From positions 28,062,423 through 28,126,422 of the forward strand of contig OX424566.1 in assembly GCA_949152475.1 (NCBI GenBank): DNA of 64,000 nucleotides. Reading direction: 5' to 3'. This document shows, in pieces, positions 10,101-22,100 of the stretch (position 1 is the first letter of the stretch; every line of letters starts with the position of its first letter). This DNA is from Terebella lapidaria. Lineage: Eukaryota > Annelida > Polychaeta > Terebellida > Terebellidae. The translations under genes were made by a program, and so were the position numbers. The notes under the pieces were generated by a model. That model saw nothing but the letters and a program-made list of their open reading frames with translations. It was not told the DNA's origin and did not search any database.

Positions 10101-13100
10101 CATCCGTAAATACGTGCCTGGATGGAAGCGGCCGGCGGAATGACGACCCTCGGAGCAGATTGACGGGATCCAGCCACCATTGCAGATGGGAAACGACTTC
10201 CGGAGAGACCTGCACGAGCTGGGATCTGTCTCCCGTGACCTGGGACCATTGAGAGTGTAGATGCCGCTGAATAGGCCGCATGTGCAGGCGGCCCAACGGA
10301 ACTAACTTTTCCGTGGACGCCAGCATCCCGAGAAGGGACTGCCAGCGTCTGGCCGTCTGTGGAATGCGACGAAGGAAGCCTTCTGACAGCACGGATAATT
10401 TTGACTGACGATCCAGCGTCGGCAATACAGTCTCTGAGGTAGTCTGATAACGATACCCCAAGAAGACGAAGTCTCGACGCGGTGACAAGTCGGACTTTTT
10501 TTGGTTGATTTTGAACCCCATCCGTGAGCATAGATTTACCACAAACTGTGCTTGGACGATCAGCGTTTCGCGACAATGGTGCCGGATTAGCCAATCGTCG
10601 AGATATTGGTGGATAAAAATCCCCCGCTTGTGGGCGAGAATCTGGACTTCCCGAGCCACCATGGTGAAAATCCACGGCGCTGTCGATAATCCGAACGGGA
10701 GCGCCCGAAACTGCCATACGCGGCCGAGATAGAGAAATCTCAGGTATTTGCGAACTGCAGGTTTCATTGGAATATGGAAATAGGCATCTTTGAGATCGAT
10801 CGTTACCACCCACGAATCGCGAGGCATGACTGAACGAACTTGCTCCGGCGTTTCCATGGAAAACGTCGGCACTATTAAGAACTTGTTCAACGGAGAAAGA
10901 TCTATCACTGGTCTCCAACCCCCCGACGCTTTGGGAACCACAAACAACACGCTGTAGAACCCGGGAGTGTCCCCGGGAGCAGGTTCTATCGCTTGTTTCT
11001 CGATCATCGCCGTTATCTCCTCGTGGAGAACACGGCGGCGTTCTGGATCGTTTGGAAGAGTGAAACCCCTTGGGACGGGCGATAACGGTGGCAATTTCTC
11101 GAATTTCAGGCCGAATCCTCGACGGAGCGTCGAGACGACCCAGGGGCAAGCCCCGAGCCGCTCCCACTCTTTCCAAAACAGAATTAAACGAGCTCCTACG
11201 GGCTCGTCTGAGGAAGGAATATCGACCGAAACGAGCTGACCATGCAGCTCTTCTCGACACTCGAGCAAAGGATCCGGCCCGGAATCCGAAGCTATACGTA
11301 CCCGGTTTCTTTTCCCCTGCGGGCTTGGGAGCCTCTCCGCGTCCTCGGCCTCGGCCACGACCACGGTCTCCTCGGGTGCTGCCGGCAGAGGCCCCGCGAA
11401 AGGGCAACCCTGAGGCCCTGCCTCTCGCTCTACCACGGCCACGAGTCGGCTGTTGCTGAGGCTGAGACTGCTGAACTGCAGACTGGGGCTTCTTAAAGGC
11501 CGAAACCATCTGTTGTGTGAGGCGTTCCAGAGACTTCGACTGGCTCAGGAGGGCATTGGAAGTAGAGGACTTCGCGGCCTTCTCGTCGGCCTCCTTCTTC
11601 ACCTCCCGCAACTCCGCAGAACGGTCAGGGAGTAGAAGTGAAGTAGGGGCTCCGGAAGAGGGGATAACGGGGTGGAGAACTCTCATGTCTGTCATGAGCT
11701 GGTCCGGAACCTCGAACTTGAGGGATGAGAGGAAGGCGTCACGCCGCCACAACTCGGACACCCAGAGTGAGTGGGAGTCCAGGGCCACCTTGTCACCCAC
11801 ACCTTTGCCAATGGAGGTGACCAATGAAGCGCAGCTCAATAAGGCTTCTGCCAAATCATCCCGGTCGACGTCAGGGTTGTCCAGGACCTGGTCACGGCAC
11901 TGAAGAATGGCCCGTCTCGTAGCCATCGACAGCCAGTCCATGGCCGAATCCGTGGCCAGCCCCACTCGAAACGTGTGCTGCAGCTCCGCCAAGGCCGCCC
12001 ATGGGATCTCCACGGCCTTAGGCTCCTTGAAAAAGGCGTAATGGGGGTGATGCCTCCTCAAAGCTGTAGGCTTGTCGTCCAACTCCGACGACGTATAGTA
12101 GTCGTTGACAGACGGGCGAGCAGGATACGCGCCAATCGCCGACTTGTTGGACCTGATGGTCTCGTCCATGCGCTCCTGCATGGAGCCGCGAACTCCCTGT
12201 GACAGAGGGAACCGTAAGGCGTCCTTCGACGGCCGGGGGTGCTCTATCTCAGAAGAGATCATCGAACGAGCCACCTTCTTGACTGGGGCCGGAGCATGCT
12301 CTTCGGGCCACAAACCCGGGAGGACCCTCTTCACAAAATCCAACTTCTCCCCCCAAGAGAGAGGGTCGTCGGACTCGGGCTGGTCCGCCTCCTGGTCCGG
12401 GTCCGCCTTACGCTTTCGCGGAAGCGTGAGGCCTGACGGGCCAGGTAACGGCTGGTCAGCCGACTGAGAGACCTGTAGGGAAGGTTCCTCATCTGAAGAC
12501 GGCTCTTCCCTAAGCAGAGGGGAAGACGGGGGCGGTGGCGGCTGTGGAGGCGTGAACCTCGCCAGAAACTGCTGCCACTGGCCTAACATCTCTTCCCGAA
12601 AAGACTGAAGCTCGCCCCTAAGGCGCTGCTCTGACGTCGTGGAAGAGCTCCCCTGGACAGGAACACCGGACGGCTCCGACGCACGGGAAGACCCTTGGTC
12701 CGCCAACTGGGCGAAGGACAACATACCCTGGCTAGAGGCGACGAAACCGGAGGGCAGGGCCGTAAGAGGGGAATCGTCCTTGATATCCTCGGCGATCTGA
12801 AACACACAGGGCGAATCAGAAAAAGGAAACTCTGGAAACCGTGGAGACATGGAAACTCCAGGAACCCATGGGTTTGGACGGCTCATGGCCCTTGGCTCCC
12901 GGCCCCTACTGGCCACGGCTCCGGTAGCCACGGCCTGGGGTCCAGTAACCGACGGGAAATCGGGTGCCGGCGGCCGTATCACTGGCGACACGGGCCCGGA
13001 CCGAAATCCGCCCTGGCTATGGGGTTGAAACCCAGCTCCGGGGGCAGGTGCCCGACCCGGAGGGGGAAACAACACTCTCTGTCCAGAGGGATCCCGGGCG

Positions 13101-16100
13101 CAGGGAACCGTCGTGAGCCCGACGGAACCGGCAGACCCCGAAACCACACTCGGACACTGAAACCCAGGTCGTTCAGCCAGAGAAGCATGAGAACGAGGGG
13201 CCAGTAGAGAGGGAGCCAAAAGTGAGCCACACAAACCCGTAGGTTGTGGGGAAGTTAGGGTGCCGAGAGCCGAACGCGCGGCTCCCGGGACCCGTACCTG
13301 GCTGAAAGAAAATGACAATGATAAATCAAAACTTACAGCACAAACAGCATTGGTTAACTGCAAATCTAAACGCCGCTTGCGTTCCTCAGACGCCTTGGGA
13401 CGCGGCCTGGCGCTATCAGAATCTGACGGGGAAGGGGGAGTAGGGCAACCAGCAAACCTGCGGGCCTGAATCTCCCGTAAGCCTTGAAGACAGAGTTTCC
13501 ACTCGTCGATGGACCAATCCGCGCATAACTCACAGGTGGCTGAAGGACGGCAATAAACAGTGTCCCTACACTGCCAGCAGGCGTTATGAGCCTCCCACTT
13601 AGGAAGGTAGTGTTTGCAAACGATGCACTTCATATCTGAAACATATCAAACATCGAAGTACAAACGGGCGATAATGGGGGAAGGAAAGGGGCCTGGGGAG
13701 GCTTTACCATTTCCTCCCAAAAAAATCGCAAGTCACTAACTCTAAGCTAGTCTAACAACGAAAGAACGATCTACTGAAGAAAAAGCTGTGCAAAGAACAG
13801 CCTAAAGACGATCGTAGACGTGAAGAAATTCGACTTTGAATGCCGAAAGCAAGACTTGCTGCACATCCAACAATGGAGGAGCAAATTAATGGCGGTTAAG
13901 GTCAATCATATGACCGGTGTGACGTCACATCTACACCGCGGGGAATCTGAGATGTGTGAGAGTAATTTCCTTCAATTTCGAGTTCGAGATGGATGTCAGG
14001 AATTTTGAGAAAATTCTTGTGACATTCATTTCTCTCTCCTCTTCTTTGAATGCCAAGGTAAGATTACCCAAAGAGTTTATTATAGAGGTAGTGGTATGGC
14101 AATAAATAGGAAGGAGTCTCAGATCATAGTATGGAATATGGTCAACTGTTTTTTCACATTCACAGAGGGAACACAGCCTAACTGCAAATTTACCTGAAGT
14201 ACCGTCTTTCACCAAAGATAATCCGCTACCATAGATAATCCGCACCCCTATTTTGAGGCTCAATTTCTCGGGAAAAACCTATTACTCAGTGTATTATCCG
14301 CACCCCCATTCTCCGGTGGAGGTGTGAAATTTCCTCGTCGAGTCGCGAGCCCGATCGGTCAATCAAGTGATCAGTCGCGATCATTCAAGTGTGACAAACT
14401 TTGGCCGACAATAGGCCGGCAGGAAGTTTCATGCTTCAGTGACTAGCTGACATCGAAACACATGATTTCTATTGTTGTTTTTGTCAATAAAAAAACAATC
14501 TTTTTTTATTTCAGAAGGCGATTGCGAGTTTTTTGAGTTGCTGACAAAAATGGATTCGCAAGCAATGTCAAGGCCGTTTCCATCTTCCTGTCCAAGTTAA
14601 CTGGTTAAGGGGTCGTCTCAATGTTCAACAGAAAAATTTCCATGTCGGTTCATTCATCGTTCATGTGCCAATAAATAATATTCCAAATACTTGTTCGACT
14701 TCCTGCATCAATAAATAAATCGAGGAACACGATTGTTTCACACACTTTTAATAGCAATCATCAGTTTTAATTGGCAATCATGACATTCAACCCCACATGG
14801 AGACGATCCCTAACAGTGGTGCCATCTGCGGGTCAAATCCGGCACAGCAAGATTCTGATGATGTTTTCACCATAAATTTCGATCTGAAAAGAGTCAAAAG
14901 ACACGACATGACACTATTAATGGAAATAAATACGAATGCCAGTGCATTAACGTATGACTCAATAAATAATTCGAGTTATATTTCTTGCCAAATTGTATTC
15001 AGCTATGCAACATTCCTGCTTGATCACGAGATTCCTCCATTATCGTCCACGCACGATCGACTTGCGCCAGTGTCACTGCCTGTCAAACGATTTTTGGCCA
15101 CCGAAAAAGCATACAGATTTTATGTTTCAATGTATAATCCGCACCCTGTAAGTTTTCCCTCGTTTTGGCGGCCTAAAAGTGTGGATTATCTATGGTGAAA
15201 GACGGTATATCATGCTGTAGGCAAGTGGGTGAATTTGAAATTTAAAATTCCCTAGTACCGGTGTACCAGTACTTCCATAGCATGCCATCAATTTTCTTTT
15301 CGACAACATGCTAATATCCACACTCAAAAACCATTTAACATTGTTTTCGTTGATAGTAGATAGCATTATTTCATTGATAGAAGCTTCGCCCCTTATTTCT
15401 GATGCCTACGTATGTATAAACAACAAACCTGATAATGTTCCTCCAGTTTATCAGCATTATCTGTGATGCTTTCCTTCTGTTTCTGCAAAGTCTCCCTTAG
15501 ATTCTATGGTACAGCATTAGGGGAAAAGAGGCAAAAGTCAACGTTCAAGGAGTCGGTGCATGTCAAACTACAAATTTCAAAGTGCCATGTACACAGAATC
15601 AGAGAAATATGAAATGAAGATTAGATGCAGGCAACCATTACTTCTCTATCGCAGTATTTATTTGTTACAGAAGACAAGTAATTGATGTCAGTGGTATGGG
15701 AATGACGATCGCTATTGCCTGAATACAACAGAAGGACAAAAGTGCAAGTTATGTACACACGCGAGAGGAATGTATTCACATTGTATGTACACTTATGACA
15801 GTAGAAACAACAGTGTCAAAATGAAAATACTACCCTGCTCTCAAAATATATGCGTCCATTTGACTACTTTTCTATAACGATGATGATATCCTTCCAGTAT
15901 TGCTCGAATGAAATTTCATACCCGAACATAAATAAGCAAAAAGAAAATGGAGTCATAAATTGATCTGGTGCATATTTCTAGAAATTTATTCAACACTTCT
16001 GTAATACTGTGTAAGTGTTGAATTCACTAGTACATGACACAATTAATGTGTGAATGTTTGATGGGTAAGCTCTTATATCCACTCGCAAATAATTACAAGA

Positions 16101-19100
16101 GTTTAAAATGCACATAAACCACGGCAAAACACATAAATGTTGATATATACATGTGACGACTCACAAAACGTACTCAGTTCCATGAATATCTGGAAGAATT
16201 GATTGGACCAGTCACAAACTGAACTCTAAAGATTATTCTAGTTACTGTTAAGACCAACGTCAGGGGCAATATAACAGGGTATAATATACATACTGGTGAA
16301 ATATTTCAAGCTTTCAAACCGAAGAATTAGGAGAAGTTTCCTGGTACTTTCTCCTTTACCCGCACCAACCCTCCTCCCCCCCCCCCACCCTCTCATGTCT
16401 GTATTGGTATGATGACGATTTGATGCAGATTCAGCCACAGAAAGCCACTGATACAGACCTGTAGAGAATCCTCGCGTTGGATCAGAACCTGTTCAGCTTT
16501 CTCTAATTCTTTGCTCAGTCGCTGAACCTCTGCCAGACTTCTCGTCAGCTTGTCTTTCTGTCCCTACAACAGAGTGATGGTACATGTACAAGCATCATTA
16601 TTGTTAGAGGGTGATAACATTGTTTCCTTTGTGAGTTTGTAGTGATGGGAGTCGGTTTGGATTTCATAATCGCTCATCGGTTTGATGAAAGTAACCGATG
16701 ATCGATTAATAATCGCTTTAGATAATGTCAATCAGTATTCACTAATATGAATATATTATGTAGTTTAGTTCACGCTCTCTGCCATCTTTTTTCCAGTTAA
16801 CTAATCGTACCCACCCAGTGCTCACAACCAAACACTTCGCACTCCGTTAAATTCGATCCAAATCATAACGTTCGCCCTTCGTTAAGTACATTCGTGGATC
16901 CAAATAATTGATGGTACGAAATGCACAGCACCGGGCAGATGGGTACGAAATAGATCGGAAAGCAACTACCGTACTTTAGCGCATTGATGAAAATCGAGCT
17001 CTAAATATATAATCGAGCGCTTGAATTTTCATAGTAAACGACTGACTTTCGACTAGAGTCGATGATCGTCCCATCACTATAAGTTTGTAAACCAAATAAA
17101 GAACATTCAAAATTTCAAGACTAACATATAAGATGGTTTTGCAATGGGAAGCCATTCTATATTCAATCCTCTGACTTGGCAAATTCATTTGAAATCTTTT
17201 GTGTTTACTCTGACACAATATCATAATTTTCAAGATTGGTTGATTAATGACATGCAATGGATTATGAACATTATGACAATGTAGTAAAAAAACTTGCAAA
17301 CCTGAATAATAATGAGATAATGTAGTTACAATTGAACTCAGAAGAAGGAATCTCTTCTGTTACCTAAAGTGCCTTACCTGATACTTGCTTGAGAGCTTTT
17401 CCTTGTCTCCTTGTAATGCAGCAATCTGAAAGCAACCGTTCATACATTTATGTACCTGCACATCAAATCATTGAATTCTCAACGTTCTGAGGCCTCTCAA
17501 TGACATGGAATTTGAATAGTGTCATGTTCAAGACATGTTAAGCAAATATTGACACTCAGTCATTTCCTCTGATTCTCGTCATAGATAACTCATAATTAAG
17601 TGAAAACTCAAAATTATTTTATGGTGTTGCACACACTATAAAACACACCTCAGCGTCTTTCTGCATCAGGACTTTAGCCAGTCCCTGGATGGCTTTGTCA
17701 CGTTTCAGAGCATTCTCCGTGTGAGTTTTGATCGTATTTGTGGCATCTTCCAACCTCTTCTCCAAGTCCTGCAGGAAATGTTGTAAAACGAGATAAGTTT
17801 CATTCTCTTTTGTTGCGAAGGTGAAAATATAGTTGCCAAGTGAAATACACAAGTACATATTCAATATCTACATGCGACAGGAGAAAAATTTCTCTCACAT
17901 CAATAATTTTTTCTTTCTCCTCCAGTAGAACTCTCTCCAGACTCTTGTCCCGTTTCCCTTCTGGAATACTCTGTGAAGGCAAAGATTGAGCAATAATTTT
18001 GGCAGTGGTTTGAAATTGAGATTGGTAGAATCCAGCAGGCCAGTTGAACAAACTGCTACAGTCAAGCATGTACGGAAAATGTTTTTGCCATCACAAATTG
18101 TTTAACACTAGGGATACAATTTCGGCGAGAATCTGAAAATTTTACAAAATTTGAACCCTGAAGCACTTTTTCTCAAATGTGCTAGACATGTATGAAGACT
18201 CTGACTCTGATAGAGTGTGTAAATCACAACACCTAAGACAACAGCTAGAGAATACAATCAGATCTCAACCTACCTCCCAAAATTTGGGCAAATCCCATGA
18301 AGGCTTAAGTTTTAGAAAAGAATATAAACATTTTACCAAAATTCTCTTGGACGCAAACTATTTTATTATATGCAAATGATATTCTATTATTTCACTGATC
18401 ATGCTCATTTACTTGGAGAAAACATAAACAGGTGGAGTTTTGGACCAACATTTGACATAGAAGTGACTTACCTCATCACTTTCTTTGTTTTCTTTGCAGT
18501 CATCATCAACGATCACATTTTTCTGCACCTTCTCTTTCAGAACCGTGATTGGCTGAAAATGATTTGCACAATATAACCTACATGTACATGTATATTGCTT
18601 CATTGTGGGCGAGAGCAAGAAGCTATGGAAACACAATTTAAGGACATGATTTTACTCTCGATCAACTCACCGAGTCCTTTTGATTGGATAGCTCCTGTTG
18701 GCAAGCTGCCAATTCTTCCTGGCAGGATGCCAGCTGTTCCTGGCATGTTGCCAAGTCCAGGTGTAGTTGATCGTTTTGCTTTCTCAGATCATTCAGTGCT
18801 TTCTGATGGTCTTCCTGTGTCTGCCGTAAATCGCTCTCCTGCTGTTCCGTCACTGTGTTCAGAGCCAAACTGGGTGAAGATAAAATGGAGGAGAATAGAA
18901 TAAACGATGGGAAGATACCCATGGAAATATATGCACAGAATGAATCCAAAACAATTCTGAGTAACGCACGATGCCTTCTTGAGCAGTTCTTGTTTTTCCT
19001 GCAGCTCATTCTTCAGTTCCTGAACAGTGACGTTCAATTCAATATTCTGAAATTGTGACAGTATTCAAGGGTCATTCAAAAAGAGCATCAAAATAATGTC

Positions 19101-22100
19101 TTGTTCTGTTTATGCTAGCATAATGAGGTATGGTTTCTACTAGACAACAACAATGACTATTTCTATCTACAAAGAGCTGTCCAGGATGAAATATATAAGT
19201 TAACAATGCTGTGTTCATATAAACACCTAGAACTTACAGCTCTAATCAGCTGACCGCTCTCCCCATCAAAGTTATATGGCTGCTTCTCCTCCAGAAAATA
19301 AATCCGCAACTTCAGGTTGAAGTTTTCCTTTTTAAGCTCGGACAGTTTCTGTCAAAATCAGAATATTCGAATTGCATACTGGTATAAATCTGGGTTTCTG
19401 GACGTGAAGTAGATAGGTGCGTAGGTTTCCAAACAACAATCCATCTAAATCTCATCACATTTTTCATGTTAATTCACATTTCCTGACTACATTCATTTGT
19501 CTACCTGTTCATACTCCTTCATGGTGTAGCAGGCCATGTGAGGCAACTGTGGCCCAATGCTGATGTCTGGCAAGTGTCCAGGCTTGAAACTGAAACTAAA
19601 ACCAAATACTTGGGAGTCAACTTACAAGTTAAGAGTCCACCTGGAGACAAGAAAATCTCTGGGAACACCATCACGGTGGCCACCCGTTCCGCGTTATTGC
19701 TGGTTAAAAATTGAATTCCGCGTTATTATAGTTAGGCCCCGCGTTATTATGGTAAAAGTTTCGAAATGGTCCTGGTAAAAAGCGATAAATTCATACAGAT
19801 ACATAAAGCATTAGCGTACAACAATAGTTCCACGGAATATTGGAATGTATCAGCGGTCTTTAGACAATAGTTTGATTTTTGTTGGTCCAATAATGATCAT
19901 GCACGAGTGACCACAGATACGTTGATCGGGCGACAATTGTCAAAATCGGGTGACATTTTCGTGCTAAATTAGCCATACAAATACATGAATAAGTAAATAA
20001 TGATACAGAAATGTGTATTAGGATTAGTTCCTGTCCGAGAAACATTAATAATCCATATATTTTTCGACGAACAACTTAAATCGCTCCTGATCAAAAGTTT
20101 GTTGAATCCGCGTTATTGCTTATCAAGAACACGCGATATTGATGGGGATCGTGATATATGTGCATGCAGTCGGCCACATCTATGCAGATAATAAAATATG
20201 TTTATTTTGACCCACCTACACGAAGGGCGCTGTTTTTTTTCAGTTGAACACATATTTTCGGTTCGTTCGTTAAGAATTACTGAAAAAAGAATAAGAGTTG
20301 CTATTATTTTGTTTCAGTCATGTTATTTCCTTCAAGAATCGTGCACCGACATTTCCAGGATGGATATTAATAAACAGACGTAGGCCTATCCATATTTATT
20401 TTTTGGGTATTAATCTCGGCAATTAGTGCATACAATAGTTCCATTGAAATGTAGCAGTAGTGTGTAATGACATTATGACAACCAATGCCGGCCTTAACCT
20501 GATACAGTAGATATTTGGGACCTGTTTTGCCAAACTCCGATGTTGAATTCAACATGGTTCTTCTAGTGTGGATCGAGGTCCTCGCTATGGGGCTTTCTAT
20601 TTACATATAAAACAAATTGCAAGTATATTTGTTCTGACGAAACTGTTGAGCCGAAGCAGCCTAGCGTAGTTCCAGTATGTAGTGCACAACTTGCGTGTTT
20701 TGATCGAACTTGAGACCACTACAAACTCCTGAACATCGGAATCATTGTGGCTGGTTTCTTCAAGGACGACTGAGCCAAACTTACAGTCCCTATTGAACAT
20801 TAAGAATGACCCGTTGACGATTATTCACTAGTTTAATAAGCGTGGACGAACATGTTGGCGTATTGAAAACAATCACAGTCAACAGACACAATAACGCGGG
20901 TCCACAGATGAGGAAAAAACCAATAACGCGAAATTCGCGGAAAAGACTTATACCGTGTTTACACAACACAATTGTTCTATTTAGTTGTACTTGAGTGTAT
21001 GGTAGCTCTCCATTAGTCACGGGGAAATCAATTTTGTTCATATGACGTCTGTAAAATGCCGTACATGTGATTTTTATGTGATATTTGGGCAGAATGTTTA
21101 AAACACGATTGCGATCTAACAAACATGACAAACTGTGTGCACAATATCTCACAAAATACAAGTTCAATCTCACTACACGAAAAGCACTGGGTTTCAAGAA
21201 TGCCTATAATATTCCGTGAGCAGTTGATTACTGCTTGATAATTTCTTAGTATTCACGATAATACCAACTTTTGATGTAGCTCGGTAAACTTTCGCTGATC
21301 TTCAGCCATTTCTTTACCATAATAACGCGAACCCTAACTATAATAACGCGGAATTCGAATTTTAACCAGCAATAACGCGGAACGGGTGGCCACCGTGACC
21401 ATGCAACAGATACAAATATGTATTCGCCAAACTTTGTTTGGGCAATAAAATAAACCAGCATATACTGACCATGCTGACAGTTCTGTTTCATATTGTTGCC
21501 TATGTGTTGGGCATTTCAAGTTTTTAACATAATACAGAGAACCAGTGACCAATATATGTTGACAACTTGATATTGAAGACTGATGACAGTTAATATTATT
21601 ACTGAAAATTATTTGTTCTACAAAGAGCATTGCACATGGCAGTGTAGAAGATCTAGCATACACCACAATTGATAACATGAAGTTAACTGTGTGATGATTT
21701 TTACCATCTTCGGTTTTCACAAATAACATATATGTACCAGAAACCCATAAGAGAGTCTCTGTACATAACCACTTCTGAGGCCAAGTGAATAAGACTGGCC
21801 GGTCTTGCGGAAACACAGTTCAGAAGTGGTACGTGACGTGCATTCAAATACCGTGACTGGCACAAAGTAGGTGAAGATCTTTGCAACACTAAGGTCTCTC
21901 CATTGGATGTGCTTTCCAATTCTAAATTGACGCTTGATGGTGGATGGGGAAGACGGGCAGAATTACCTATCGTGATGCGGTCTCGTTGAATAAATCTAAT
22001 TATTATTATTTCAGTATTATATCCTTATTATTGGTCTAACAATGTGTGCTCCCATAATACCATATATCAATAACCTTTCAACGCAGGTACATTCTTGGTA

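Larger units (their letters stand above)
7543..14113 (-). mobile_element. Complete DIRS-type tyrosine-recombinase retrotransposon
   Basis: This 6.57-kb element lies on the minus strand, inside an intron of the CDK5RAP2-like gene and in the same orientation. Its terminal arms, 7584-7793 and 13881-14090, are inverted copies of 210 bp each. The outermost ends differ: 41 bp at 7543-7583 and 23 bp at 14091-14113. An internal complementary region (7836-7935) carries the inverse of both outer ends joined together. This is the DIRS-1 architecture, in which a circular intermediate is templated by that region. It encodes a Gag-like N-terminal region, RT, RNase H and tyrosine recombinase, all in open frames, and has no integrase or LTRs. 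There is no target duplication, as expected for recombinase-mediated insertion. Confidence 0.9.

Noticed and set aside
8128-13469. Plus-strand ORFs across the DIRS element
   Set aside because: They are antisense shadows of the long, GC-rich minus-strand coding frames.
14797-15198. 133-codon ORF inside the 1.0-kb TIR element as a transposase
   Set aside because: No DDE-type or helix-turn-helix motif; the reading ends in the terminal repeat.
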